Assembly: GCA_013812565.1 (NCBI GenBank)
Contig: JACCTF010000021.1
Coordinates: 1 to 14,383, forward strand
Length of the DNA stretch: 14,383 nucleotides
Origin: Pyrinomonadaceae bacterium
GTDB taxonomy: Bacteria; Acidobacteriota; Blastocatellia; Pyrinomonadales; Pyrinomonadaceae
Direction: 5' to 3'
Under the pieces are notes generated by a model. That model was not told the origin of the DNA. It saw only the letters and a program-made list of their open reading frames with translations, and made no database searches. The position numbers were made by a program, and so were the translations under genes. This document shows positions 1 through 7,395 of this stretch, in pieces; position 1 is the stretch's first letter; every line of letters begins with the position of its first letter.

Positions 1-83
1 TGGCGATGGCGTTGAGAGGTGAGATCACAGACGCGCTCAGCTTACTTGCGATAATGAACTACTGTATTCGGCAAGACCAATAA
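1..83 (+). CDS. C-terminal fragment of an unidentified rightward gene
   Basis: A reading frame is open from base 3 to the TAA at 81-83 and gives 26 residues ending in GEITDALSLLAIMNYCIRQDQ-like sequence. The other two forward frames close within about 20 bases. A strong hairpin terminator with a T tail follows 47 bases downstream, as expected for a true gene end. The pattern G-E-I-x-D-A followed by a hydrophobic helix resembles the C-terminus of NUDIX ADP-ribose pyrophosphatases, but the fragment is too short to assign a family. The start lies left of the window. Confidence 0.4.
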   Translation, partial: AMALRGEITDALSLLAIMNYCIRQDQ

Positions 84-130
84 ACCATCAAGCAATAAAA
101 CGAAGCAGTTTTATCAAAGCTGCACAGCAG

Positions 131-168
131 AAACCGCCAGCTTCCATTTTTTGGAAGCTGGCGGTTTT
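131..168 (+). terminator. Bidirectional intrinsic terminator between convergent genes
   Basis: A perfect 16-bp stem pairs 131-146 with 152-167 around a five-T loop. On the + strand the stem ends in TTTT. It lies between the end of the rightward fragment (83) and the end of the leftward 82-residue gene (201), so it probably ends both transcripts. Confidence 0.8.
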
Positions 169-200
169 CAGTTATATTGAGCTACTAGGCTACGCTTGCT

Positions 201-449
201 TTAAGCTGCATAACGATCATCAACAGTTTCGGCGAAAACACGGCGACCATTGAGTGCATCGTCGATAATCTCACGTACTGCTGCAACATCCGGGTTAACG
301 CCCATTCGTGCGCAAGCGCGCAAGTGACGCAGGATACCTTCAGTGGCAATATCACAGGCCGAACCCATCAATTTGGAAAAGCGACGGGCTTGTATATGAT
401 CAATGCCCTTTAACCGCTCTTCTAGTGCTAATTTCATATTGAGAGTCAC
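201..449 (-). CDS. Orphan small protein of unknown function (82 aa)
   Basis: I do not recognise the family. The product is soluble, mixed-charge and predicted mostly helical. It has no signal peptide, membrane segment or metal-binding motif; the only cysteines are C32 and C46. The first half is rich in Lys, Arg and Glu, and the second contains an acidic helix (VREIIDDAL). The GTG at 447-449 is preferred as start because TAAGGAG at 461-467 lies 11 bases upstream. An in-frame ATG (435-437) would shorten the protein by four residues but sits 23 bases from that site. The gene stands alone, with its stop facing the terminator at 131-168, and is preceded by about 600 bases of AT-rich DNA containing a 7-bp inverted repeat (527-549). 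It could be a small regulatory or antitoxin-like protein, but nothing proves this. Confidence 0.6.
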   Translation of the reverse strand: MTLNMKLALEERLKGIDHIQARRFSKLMGSACDIATEGILRHLRACARMGVNPDVAAVREIIDDALNGRRVFAETVDDRYAA

Positions 450-1038
450 TACTCTTCACGCTCCTTAGATTCATTGTTTGAAAGATATGTTTATCCAAAT
501 CTCAGTCGAAATTATCAACAATACCGCATAAATCTACATCGCATTTATGTAATGCTTTCCTGCACTAATCATAAACGTACAAGATGCTCTTACGGTATAT
601 AGTCACAACGAAGATCATTGTGATATTTTATAATAATGGGCATTTTAAATCATGGATCGAAAAATTGCTAGAGAAATTTTAAGTTCAGCACGCAGAACCT
701 ACTATGAAGCGTAAAAGTTAACATGCTATCGCCAGAAGCATAATAGAGGCAGGAATTCTTTGCATATTTGCGGATACTATCATCAAGGAAACGACTACTT
801 ACCGGATAGTTTAACAAATCCGGCAAACAAGATTAAATAAGTAACACAAAGATCTTTGGACTCTATATGCCTCTGCCATTGTCAAGGGATCTAGCAACAA
901 GATAAAATCTACAGCCGTTTAGCAGGCAAAGAAAGCATCACCGCCTGCGGGCCACCGAGCGCCGAAAGCTCTACTGTGTGCGACCCGCAAGCGGGATTTG
1001 CCGCGTATATAGCATGAGGTCTGGAGCAGACTAATAGC
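450..1038. other. AT-rich intergenic region with small palindromes, no convincing gene
   Basis: No frame here has both a ribosome site and credible length. A 20-residue frame at 652-714 (+) lacks a ribosome site. Visible structure: CATAAAT/ATTTATG inverted repeat (527-533/543-549), a perfect TATAAT at 629-634 without a matching -35 box, CCGGAT/ATCCGG (802-807/818-823), a 12-bp palindrome (847-858), and GC-rich hairpins GCAGGC/GCCTGC (922-927/943-948) and CCCGC/GCGGG (984-988/991-995). The GC-rich end follows the HU stop codon and may be its structured 3' region. No T-run terminator is present on the minus strand. Confidence 0.5.
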
Positions 1039-1347
1039 TTATTTTTTAGGTACAACGGCGTCTTTCATTGCTTTGCCGATGCGGAACTTGAGCGTGGTTT
1101 TAGCTGGTATTTGAATGCTTTCACCGGTCTGAGGATTACGACCTTCACGTGCTTTGCGATCAGACAATACCAGCTTGCCGAAACCGGGCAGGGCGAACTC
1201 TCCGTTCTGCTTGACTTCGCGGCCCGCCAAACCAGCAAGTTCATCAAAGAACTCTTTGGCTTGCACGCGTTTCATCTCAAACTTTTCGGCAAAATGATTG
1301 ACTACCTCAGATTGAGTCATACGTTTCTTTGCTACTTTGGTCGCCAT
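1039..1347 (-). CDS. HU-family histone-like DNA-binding protein
   Basis: This is a 102-residue HU/IHF-family nucleoid protein, which binds and bends DNA as a dimer. A lysine-rich N-terminal tail (MATKVAKKR) precedes the canonical fold: helical dimerisation region at about 11-45, then beta strands with PGFGKL (54-59) and the hallmark arm motif GRNPQTGE at 69-76. In this family the proline of the arm (P72) intercalates into DNA. It closes with a C-terminal helix and a PKK tail. The frame is open to 1422, but the upstream residues are not HU-like. The ATG at 1345-1347 is chosen because the family alignment starts there and GGAGGT (1361-1366) lies upstream at a slightly long 13-base spacing. The gene is monocistronic. 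Confidence 0.93.
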   Translation of the reverse strand: MATKVAKKRMTQSEVVNHFAEKFEMKRVQAKEFFDELAGLAGREVKQNGEFALPGFGKLVLSDRKAREGRNPQTGESIQIPAKTTLKFRIGKAMKDAVVPKK

Positions 1348-1692
1348 AGTATGGTGTGGCACCTCCAATGAATCAGGGAAATAGAAAAAGCTAAGGATAG
1401 GACATATAACACACAGAGCCACTCTACGTCTGCAAAAAAAGCCGTATTTAGGGCGAACGCATCTAAATTTGTAGGACTTTAAGCAAATAGCTAGTAGATA
1501 ATCACGCCGAACGTGATGGATAAAGTCATTTCAGTCTTTCACGTGGCATTGGCTGGCTCATCCTTCAGGTGGAGTATGTGACCAGACTTTACTGGTTCAA
1601 AGAGCGTCCATCAATTCAACTGTGATGTTCTACTAGCCGTATTTGACGGTTCCGCTTTAAAAATGATCTACGGCAAGAAGCGTCGAGGCAGC
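1348..1692. other. Intergenic region between HU and tRNA-Pro
   Basis: Apart from the HU leader and the tRNA terminator I see no gene. Small hairpins occur at 1501-1517 (ATCACG/CGTGAT) and 1581-1596 (ACCAG/CTGGT). A short rightward frame starting near 1663 runs through the tRNA terminator and is probably accidental. Confidence 0.4.
1404..1435 (-). promoter_or_regulatory. Possible promoter of the HU gene
   Basis: On the minus strand TTGCAG (1430-1435) is followed by an 18-base spacer and TGTTAT (1406-1411), overlapping TTATAT (1404-1409). It would give a leader of about 50 bases before the HU ATG. The match to sigma70 consensus is only moderate. Confidence 0.3.
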
Positions 1693-1720
1693 AAAAAGGG
1701 CGGCCGACAAAGCCACCCTT
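1693..1720 (-). terminator. Intrinsic terminator of tRNA-Pro
   Basis: On the minus strand AAGGGTGGC (1712-1720) pairs with GCCGCCCTT (1696-1704) with one G-U pair and a 7-base loop, followed by a T run. It lies 14 bases past the tRNA 3' end. Confidence 0.8.
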
Positions 1721-1734
1721 TAGCTCTTATATAA

Positions 1735-1808
1735 TCGGGGCGAGAGGATTTGAACCTCCGACCCTTCGCTCCCAAAGCGAATGCTCTACCAGGCTGAGCC
1801 ACGCCCCG
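1735..1808 (-). tRNA. tRNA-Pro (anticodon UGG)
   Basis: A full cloverleaf is visible: acceptor stem CGGGGCG/CGCCCCG (1802-1808 with 1736-1742), D arm GCTC/GAGC, anticodon stem TTCGC/GCGAA around loop TTTGGGA (anticodon TGG), and T arm GGAGG/CCTCT with TTCAAAT. The C1-G72 first pair and A73 discriminator (1735) are typical of bacterial tRNA-Pro. The 3' CCA is not encoded, as the next bases are TTA. Promoter and terminator flank it closely, so it is a single-gene unit. Confidence 0.97.
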
Positions 1809-1862
1809 AAATTTACGTCCAAGAGAAGTTCACTACAGAACAAACAGCAAACTCCAACGCGC

Positions 1863-1891
1863 ATTCTAGCCAGGGGCCCGTGGAAGGTCAA
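1863..1891 (-). promoter_or_regulatory. Sigma70-type promoter of tRNA-Pro
   Basis: On the minus strand TTGACC (1886-1891) is separated by exactly 17 bases from TAGAAT (1863-1868). Transcription would start near 1856 and give a 5' leader of about 48 bases before the tRNA. Confidence 0.75.
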
Positions 1892-1981
1892 GCCGAGCTT
1901 TCAGTTTAATCAAAAGTGGCGACCGAATTAGGCAGTCACATGGAGGGTCTACAGCGAGTATGACAGCGAGGTGACCAAACA

Positions 1982-2065
1982 ATGATTGCCATCACCATCA
2001 TGAAGGCACAAGATGATAATCATAAATCTGCATTACCGTTCACGGTCATTCAGTTCTCGGAGTAA
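1982..2065 (+). CDS. Possible 27-residue peptide
   Basis: The ATG at 1982 is preceded by GAGGTGA (1968-1974) at an ideal 7-base spacing, and the frame ends at TAA 2063-2065. The peptide begins MIAITIMKAQDDNHK and has a short hydrophobic start and a polar middle. I know of no family match and see no convincing promoter. It might be a leader or small peptide, or chance. Confidence 0.18.
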   Translation: MIAITIMKAQDDNHKSALPFTVIQFSE

Positions 2066-2071
2066 TGCGGA

Positions 2072-2257
2072 TTAATGCCAATGCCGACCATGGTTGAGCG
2101 GCAAAGCAGCGGCAAGCAGCAGGGATGTTGGGTTTCGCCTGCCATGCGCATCAATCCGATAGCCGCACAAGCAAGCCGCGACGCTCAAGGCGACGCTCAA
2201 GGCAAGGATGGCGGAGAGCGGGGCGGCCTTGCGCTTGACGGAAGTCCGGTATCTCGG
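2072..2257 (-). pseudogene. Start-less hydrophobic reading frame, possible gene remnant
   Basis: Between a TAG (2258-2260) and a TAA (2072-2074) on the minus strand lies a 61-codon frame. Its early part looks like a secretion signal: basic VKRK, then a hydrophobic run ending in VAACLCGY. The run contains a tandem ALSV-ALSV that comes directly from the 12-bp DNA duplication at 2180-2203. There is no ATG or GTG in the frame. This could be a gene broken at its 5' end or a chance frame in GC-rich DNA. Confidence 0.2.
2180..2203. repeat. 12-bp perfect tandem duplication
   Basis: The unit GACGCTCAAGGC occurs twice back to back (2180-2191 and 2192-2203). The length is a multiple of three, so it does not shift frames crossing it. 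Confidence 0.85.
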
Positions 2258-2294
2258 CTAAGAGTTCAAGCAGGACAGGACACGGTTCTGTCAT

Positions 2295-2342
2295 GTAGTC
2301 TCACCTCATTGTGGTTATTGCAAACCTGTGGGGTGAGACTAC
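2295..2342. repeat. 11-bp perfect inverted repeat with structured loop
   Basis: GTAGTCTCACC (2295-2305) pairs with GGTGAGACTAC (2332-2342). The 26-base interior contains a further GGTT/AACC pairing. No T run follows on either strand, so it is not a standard terminator. It could be a structured RNA element or a small mobile-element remnant upstream of the cyclophilin promoter. Confidence 0.6.
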
Positions 2343-2402
2343 TTTATATCTGCTGCTTTCTTCAACCGAAAACTTAATGACCCTGATTACCGTGCGTTCC
2401 TC

Positions 2403-2432
2403 TTGGCAGCTACGCTAAACATTACTTATATT
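2403..2432 (+). promoter_or_regulatory. Probable promoter of the cyclophilin gene
   Basis: TTGGCA (2403-2408) and TATATT (2427-2432) are 18 bases apart (or TTATAT at 17). The start of transcription would be near 2440, leaving about 33 bases to the first possible ATG and about 75 to the second. Confidence 0.45.
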
Positions 2433-2472
2433 ACCGATATTAGCTCTCAAAATAACGATCAAGGTTAACAAC

Positions 2473-3219
2473 ATGAGAAGTTCCTGCTTGAATCACGTCG
2501 CAGAAAGAATAATCATGGCTTACTCTAAATTTCGTCCCGGCAAGCTTCTATTGTGCACCGCAATGCTCGCCGCAACGGTGTTTGCGCAAGCTACTGCACC
2601 AAGGCAAAACCCTAACGCCGCACCGCCGAAGAAGATCAACGCGCGCCCCGCTGCGCCGCCGACAAAGACGACAGAACCAGCGGCTGAACCGTTCGATACC
2701 GCCTCAGTGGCACAGATGGCTTCGGAGTGCGTGCGTATGGAAACAGAGGCGGGTGTCATCGAGATCGAGATGCTTGCCGAAGCCGCGCCAAACACCGTGC
2801 GTAACTTCCTTAACCTCGCTGCGACAGGTGGTTTTGATACAACGTACTTTCACCGCATCGTTAAAAACTTTGTGGTGCAGGGCGGCAACCTCGCGACGCG
2901 AGGCACGATGACTCCCGCGCTTGCGCAGAGATTGCGACGCACCGTTCCCGATGAACCAAACTACGTCAAACATGTGCGTGGCATCGTCTCAATGGCGCGC
3001 TCGGATCAACCTAACAGCGCGACGACCAGCTTCTTCATTCTGGTCGGTGATGCGCCGCATCTAGATAACAAGTTCGCTGCATTCGGTCGCGTCCGGCGTG
3101 GTTTAGAAGTAGCAGACGAAATGAACAGTGCGCCCGCTGAGGGCGAGAAGCCGACGAAGCCTGTCCAACTCATCCGGGCGACAACTGCGCCCTGTGCCCA
3201 AGCTGCCGCCAATCGTTGA
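2473..3219 (+). CDS. Secreted cyclophilin-type peptidyl-prolyl cis-trans isomerase
   Basis: The product catalyses cis-trans isomerisation of prolyl bonds and is predicted to act outside the cytoplasm as a folding helper. A signal peptide (about residues 15-39, ending FAQA) is followed by a Pro/Ala-rich linker (42-75) and one cyclophilin domain (about 88-237). Signature elements are PNTVRNF (106-112), FHRIVKNFVVQGG (126-138, with the catalytic-type Arg128), NSATTSFFI (181-189) and HLDNKFAAFGRV (196-207). The usual Gln before FFI is Ser here, and the CypA Trp position is His. Two starts are possible: ATG 2473 (AAGG 8 bases upstream) or ATG 2515, which gives a more normal signal peptide (MAYSKFRPGKLLLC) but a weak ribosome site. 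No terminator is visible after the stop. Confidence 0.93.
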   Translation: MRSSCLNHVAERIIMAYSKFRPGKLLLCTAMLAATVFAQATAPRQNPNAAPPKKINARPAAPPTKTTEPAAEPFDTASVAQMASECVRMETEAGVIEIEMLAEAAPNTVRNFLNLAATGGFDTTYFHRIVKNFVVQGGNLATRGTMTPALAQRLRRTVPDEPNYVKHVRGIVSMARSDQPNSATTSFFILVGDAPHLDNKFAAFGRVRRGLEVADEMNSAPAEGEKPTKPVQLIRATTAPCAQAAANR

Positions 3220-3569
3220 CCACCTAACGGGTTCATGCATAGCCGCTATTTCATTTGAATTCCATAGTTCACAAAATTGGACAGTCTCCTAAAAAATGGA
3301 AGAAAGCCCTCCTCTTTGTCTCAGAGTTTTCAGTTAAGTCATTTATTAATAACAAATGTTTTCGCAGTGTAAAAGGGAACGCTCTTTGCGTGATAATTAC
3401 TGCCTCCAAAAAGTAGCATCGCAAAAGAAGATATAAACATTCATCGCTATAGCTTCCCATGCGCTTCGGCTGTTTGTTAGGCGTCACAACATACCTTTAG
3501 TAAGCGCGGAGTTATAGACTCAACTCATAGCTCCCATCAATCCTGATTCCTGACGAAGGAGAAGTATCA
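3220..3569. other. Intergenic region upstream of the TonB-dependent receptor
   Basis: No credible gene. A leftward 72-codon frame (3269-3487, GTG start) has no family features. No clear sigma70 promoter was found: GATAAT at 3392-3397 has no good -35 partner. The 3' end carries the receptor's ribosome site, AAGGAG at 3556-3561. Confidence 0.4.
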
Positions 3570-6500
3570 ATGAGTTCACACACCCTTACCAAACGGGTTA
3601 TGTCACCCTTATTGCTCACACTGCTGTTTGCGATTACGGCGTTTGGGCAGACAAGCGCCAGCATCAGCGGCGAAGTGCAGGACGCAAGCGGCGGCGCGGT
3701 GCCCGGCGCAAGAGTTGTCATTGCCGAACCCACCCGAAGCCAGCAGTTTGAAACAACCACCAGCGGAGAAGGGACTTTCACTTTTCCGACCCTCCAGCCC
3801 GGCACCTACACGCTCACAATTGAGGCGCAAGGCTTCAAGCAGTTAGTCAAGAGCGGCATCGTCATCAACGTTGCCGACCGTCAGTCAGCCGGAACGCTGG
3901 CCCTCGAACCCGGTGAAGTCACGACGACGGTTGAGGTTGTCGCTGACGCCGCCGAGTTGCTGATCAAAACCGAGAGCGGCGAACAAAGTAATATCATCAC
4001 GGGTCAGCAGGTTCGTGACATCGCGCTCAACGGCCGCAACTATCTTGATCTGGTAAAAATCACTCCGGGTGTGGTCAGCACCGTTAATGCTCAGGTCGCC
4101 GGGCCTGGCGGCTTGGGCAGCTTCAGCATCAACGGCACACGCACTAATCAACACAACCTAACGATTGACGGATCAACCAACGTTGACACAGGCTCGAACG
4201 GTACGCAGCACGTCGCCCTCAACCTGGATACCATCGCTGAGTTCAAGATTCTCACCTCGAACTACCAAGCTGAGTACGGCCGTTCGGGTGGTGGCGACAT
4301 CAAGATCGTGACGCGCGGCGGCACGAACGAGTTTCACGGAACAGGCTATCTCTTCCACCGCCACGAAGGTTTAAATGCAAACGACTTCCGGCGAAATTCT
4401 CAGGGCACCAGAGCTAACGGAGTTCAATTAGCCGAGCGACCTCTCTATCGCTACAACTATTACGGATATAACGTCGGCGGTCCGATCCGTCTGCCGCGTT
4501 TTGGCGAGGGCGGCCCGCTCTACACAAAACTTCAGGATCGCCTTTTCTTCTTCTTCGCGCAGGAGTTTCAAAAACAGTTAGTACCCGGTGGTGAGCGCGC
4601 GAACCGCGTGCCGACAGCGGCCGAGTTAGCTGGTGATTTCACCAATACGACAGAAGGCACCAGTGCCGGAGCTCGGGTCATCATTCGAGATCCTTTGACA
4701 GGCCAGCCATTTCCGGGCAATCGAATCCCCACCAATCGCATTAACCCGAACGGTCAGGCGATCCTCAGATTGTTCAACCGATTTGAGAATGATCCGGCGA
4801 GTTTGTCGAATCCAAGTTTCAGAACCAACCAGCGGTCTCAGTTTAGTACGAGCTATCCGCGCCGCGAAGAGACGATCCGCATTGACTATAACGTTACCGA
4901 CAACACGCGCATCTTTGGTCGCTACACGCAGGACATCGACTCGCAGTCGCTACCCTATGGCCTCGGCTGGACATCAGGACAAAACTTCCCGCTGACGCCG
5001 ACGATCTTTCAGCAACCGGCTAAAAACGCTTCGCTCAATATCACGTCAACTCTGTCGCCGACGATGACCAATGAGTTTATCTTCGGTCCCAGCCAAAACA
5101 AACTGAGTCTTGATCCGGTAGACCCGAATGCCGCGACACTGGCCGGTATTGGTCTTAACTTCCGCACACCGTTCCCGTATTCTCCAGCTCAGTTCATCAA
5201 CATCGAGTTCAGGGGCACTCCCGGTCAGAGCTTCGCTGAAATCACAGATTACAGCCAGTTCCCCTACCGGAACTCCAACACGACCTTCGATTTTGTTGAC
5301 AACCTCAGCAAAGTGATCGGAACGCACACGATGAAGGCGGGAATCTTTGTGCAACGCAGCCGTAAAGATCAATCGGCGGGCGACTCGATCAGGGTTCGGT
5401 TCGACAACAATGTGAACAATCCGTTCAATGCGGGCCATCCGTATGCCAACGCCCTGCTCGGTAACTTTGATTCCTTCAGACAAGGCCAGGCGGGCATCTA
5501 TCAAGGGAAATATCGTTCGACTAATGTTGAATGGTTTGTGCAGGACAACTGGAAGGCGACCAACCGCCTGACGCTCGACTATGGTTTGCGGTTTAACTGG
5601 ATTGCGCCGCAATACGACGAGCGAAACCAAGATTCATACTTCAATCCTGCGCTCTACGATCCTTCCAAAGCCGTGAGGCTTTACCGGAGAGACGTGTCGG
5701 GTAGTGCCATTGATCCGGCCAATCCATCCACGCTGTTGCCTGGTTTCCTGATCGGACGTATCGTGCCTGGATCAGGCGATCCATTCAACGGTTTGGGTTT
5801 AACATCCAAAAGCTACTTCCGGGGTGGCATCAAGAACCGTGGCATTCAGTACGGCCCGTCGGTTGGATTTGCTTATGATGTTTTCGGTGACGCGAAAACG
5901 GTCCTGCGTGGCGGCTACCGCATCGGCTACGACCGGGTTTCAGGTAACACCCTAATTTTCCCGGCGGTCGGCAATCCGCCATCGAACCTCAACCCCACGT
6001 TCAACTTCGGTAACCTGGAGACGGTCGGAACAGGCTCAGGCCCAATCGCGCTTGGCACAACCGGCGTCGTCGGCGCTGACCCTGAAGGTCACGTGCCGAA
6101 CGTTCAGAGCTACAGCCTTCAGGTTCAACGGGAAGTGGGCTTCATCGACTCAGTCGTTAGTGTCGCCTATGTTGGGACACTATCGAGCCATCTGTCACAG
6201 GTGCGCAATCTCAACTACATCCCGTACGGGGCAACATTCCAAAGGCAGAACCAAGACCCAGCGGCACGGGTAGGTGGTAACTTAGTATTTGCCAACGGCG
6301 TGATACCGGAAGAAGAGCCTGGACTACCTGATGTCTATCGTCAGGCCAATCTTAGATTCAGCGGTCGTTATGCACTTCCTGTGCAGTTCCTGCGCCGCTA
6401 TCCCGGTTACGATGACATCGCTTACCGAGAGGGCGCTGGTTCATCCAACTATCACTCGATGCAAGTGACCTTGCAGCGCCGCTTCAATCGCGGACTGACT

Positions 6501-7280
6501 TACGGGTTGGCTTACACCTGGTCCAAAGCGATGGGCACGGCCGCCGGCGATGGTGACTTCACCAACCCGATTGACACGCGCGGCTATGACTATCGCCGGT
6601 TGTTCTTCGACCGGACTCATGTCATGACCATCAACTACGTCTGGAACTTGCCCAAGTTGAGCACACGCATTGGGGATAATCTCCTGACACGCGCGCTCTT
6701 CGATAATTGGGAACTTTCAGGCATCACCCAGTTCGCCACCGGCGAACCTGCTGAGGTCACCTTGGGAATTCCCAATGTCAACTTGAACCAGCGAATCACC
6801 GGCTCGTACACCGAGGGGCCGCGCATCATCGTGACCGGCGATCCGCAACCGAGTTCCGACCGCGAAGCCGGATTCGACTTCACGGCTTTCCGGCTTCCTG
6901 AAATTGGAAGTATGGGACGAGGATCACGCACCTACCTCAATCGTCCGGGCATCAACAACACCGATCTCTCGGTCTTCAAAAACTTCCCATTCGCCGGGGA
7001 GGGAACGCGCTACCTGCAACTCCGAGTTGAGATGTTTAATGTCTTTAACCACCCGCAGTTCAACGATTTCAATCGTGGCCTGACATTTGAAATCGCCCCT
7101 GATTTCTCGAACTACCGAGAGCGCCAGCAGGCATCGGCCTCAACTATTCGCGGTGTTCGTGGGGGGCAATTCTCGGCAGCGGCAGGTCGTCTCGGCAACG
7201 GTGTCGGCGAATACAACAGCCAACCGGGTTACGTTAACGCCAGCCGCGTTATTCAGCTCGGGATCAAGCTGTACTTCTAG
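3570..7280 (+). CDS. Oar-like TonB-dependent receptor with carboxypeptidase-regulatory domain
   Basis: A 1236-residue outer-membrane receptor, probably importing a large or scarce nutrient powered by TonB-ExbBD. The ligand cannot be told from sequence. Order: signal peptide (1-27, ending AFGQ); carboxypeptidase-regulatory-like Ig-type domain (about 31-115, ISGEVQDASGGAVPGARV with a closing PGTYTLTIEAQGF); plug domain (about 135-255, with ALNGRNYLDLVKITPGV, SINGTRTNQHNLTIDG and EYGRSGGGDIKIVTRGG); then a roughly 950-residue beta-barrel ending IQLGIKLYF, whose final aromatic suits BAM recognition. Length and layout match the acidobacterial Oar-like family. The start is fixed by AAGGAG 8 bases upstream. 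A strong terminator follows the stop. The two downstream TPR genes and the FG-GAP gene suggest a shared uptake system. Confidence 0.95.
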   Translation: MSSHTLTKRVMSPLLLTLLFAITAFGQTSASISGEVQDASGGAVPGARVVIAEPTRSQQFETTTSGEGTFTFPTLQPGTYTLTIEAQGFKQLVKSGIVINVADRQSAGTLALEPGEVTTTVEVVADAAELLIKTESGEQSNIITGQQVRDIALNGRNYLDLVKITPGVVSTVNAQVAGPGGLGSFSINGTRTNQHNLTIDGSTNVDTGSNGTQHVALNLDTIAEFKILTSNYQAEYGRSGGGDIKIVTRGGTNEFHGTGYLFHRHEGLNANDFRRNSQGTRANGVQLAERPLYRYNYYGYNVGGPIRLPRFGEGGPLYTKLQDRLFFFFAQEFQKQLVPGGERANRVPTAAELAGDFTNTTEGTSAGARVIIRDPLTGQPFPGNRIPTNRINPNGQAILRLFNRFENDPASLSNPSFRTNQRSQFSTSYPRREETIRIDYNVTDNTRIFGRYTQDIDSQSLPYGLGWTSGQNFPLTPTIFQQPAKNASLNITSTLSPTMTNEFIFGPSQNKLSLDPVDPNAATLAGIGLNFRTPFPYSPAQFINIEFRGTPGQSFAEITDYSQFPYRNSNTTFDFVDNLSKVIGTHTMKAGIFVQRSRKDQSAGDSIRVRFDNNVNNPFNAGHPYANALLGNFDSFRQGQAGIYQGKYRSTNVEWFVQDNWKATNRLTLDYGLRFNWIAPQYDERNQDSYFNPALYDPSKAVRLYRRDVSGSAIDPANPSTLLPGFLIGRIVPGSGDPFNGLGLTSKSYFRGGIKNRGIQYGPSVGFAYDVFGDAKTVLRGGYRIGYDRVSGNTLIFPAVGNPPSNLNPTFNFGNLETVGTGSGPIALGTTGVVGADPEGHVPNVQSYSLQVQREVGFIDSVVSVAYVGTLSSHLSQVRNLNYIPYGATFQRQNQDPAARVGGNLVFANGVIPEEEPGLPDVYRQANLRFSGRYALPVQFLRRYPGYDDIAYREGAGSSNYHSMQVTLQRRFNRGLTYGLAYTWSKAMGTAAGDGDFTNPIDTRGYDYRRLFFDRTHVMTINYVWNLPKLSTRIGDNLLTRALFDNWELSGITQFATGEPAEVTLGIPNVNLNQRITGSYTEGPRIIVTGDPQPSSDREAGFDFTAFRLPEIGSMGRGSRTYLNRPGINNTDLSVFKNFPFAGEGTRYLQLRVEMFNVFNHPQFNDFNRGLTFEIAPDFSNYRERQQASASTIRGVRGGQFSAAAGRLGNGVGEYNSQPGYVNASRVIQLGIKLYF

Positions 7281-7312
7281 CTCGATTTGATTGGAAGAAC
7301 GCTAACAACTTC

Positions 7313-7346
7313 GGGGGCTTGCAAGTATCTTGCGGCCCCCTTTTTT
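7313..7346 (+). terminator. Strong intrinsic terminator of the receptor gene
   Basis: GGGGGC (7313-7318) pairs with GCCCCC (7335-7340), with an inner GCAAG/CTTGC stem around TAT, followed by six Ts (7341-7346). It separates the receptor from the TPR genes, so these need read-through or their own promoter. Confidence 0.92.
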
Positions 7347-7395
7347 GATAAGCTTGCGGCCTGCAACCGAAGCGGTGTCTGACGGAGGTATGTTT

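Larger units (their letters stand above)
1892..2402. other. Gene-poor region with repeats and a decayed hydrophobic frame
   Basis: No confident gene. The contents are a 27-codon frame with a good ribosome site (1982-2065, +), a start-less hydrophobic frame on the minus strand (2072-2257), a 12-bp tandem duplication (2180-2203) and a long inverted repeat (2295-2342). The rightward 100-residue frame at 2075-2377 runs through these repeats and lacks any family signature, so it is not called. Confidence 0.4.

Noticed and set aside
652..714. 20-codon rightward frame with a TATAAT box just upstream
   Set aside because: No ribosome binding site, no -35 box, and very short.
1735..1808. tRNA-Pro as an integration site for a genomic island
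   Set aside because: No second copy of the tRNA 3' end and no integrase gene in the window.
2075..2377. Rightward 100-residue frame
   Set aside because: No ribosome site at good spacing, no family signature, low-complexity content, and it runs through the tandem duplication and the inverted repeat.
3475..3481. GTTAGGC, resembling the core site of an integron attC
   Set aside because: No matching RYYYAAC core within about 140 bases on the proper side and no gene cassette or integrase; a chance 7-mer.
3269..3487. Leftward 72-residue frame with GTG start
   Set aside because: No recognisable domain, no promoter or terminator, and odd composition; probably chance in AT-rich intergenic DNA despite a weak AAAGG before the start.
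5046..5630. Leftward 194-residue frame inside the receptor gene
   Set aside because: Antisense shadow of a strongly supported receptor coding frame; no domain of its own.
7330..7395. Upstream TTG start for the TPR fusion protein
   Set aside because: The TTG lies inside the receptor's terminator hairpin with no ribosome site; GGAGG at 7384-7388 points to ATG 7396.
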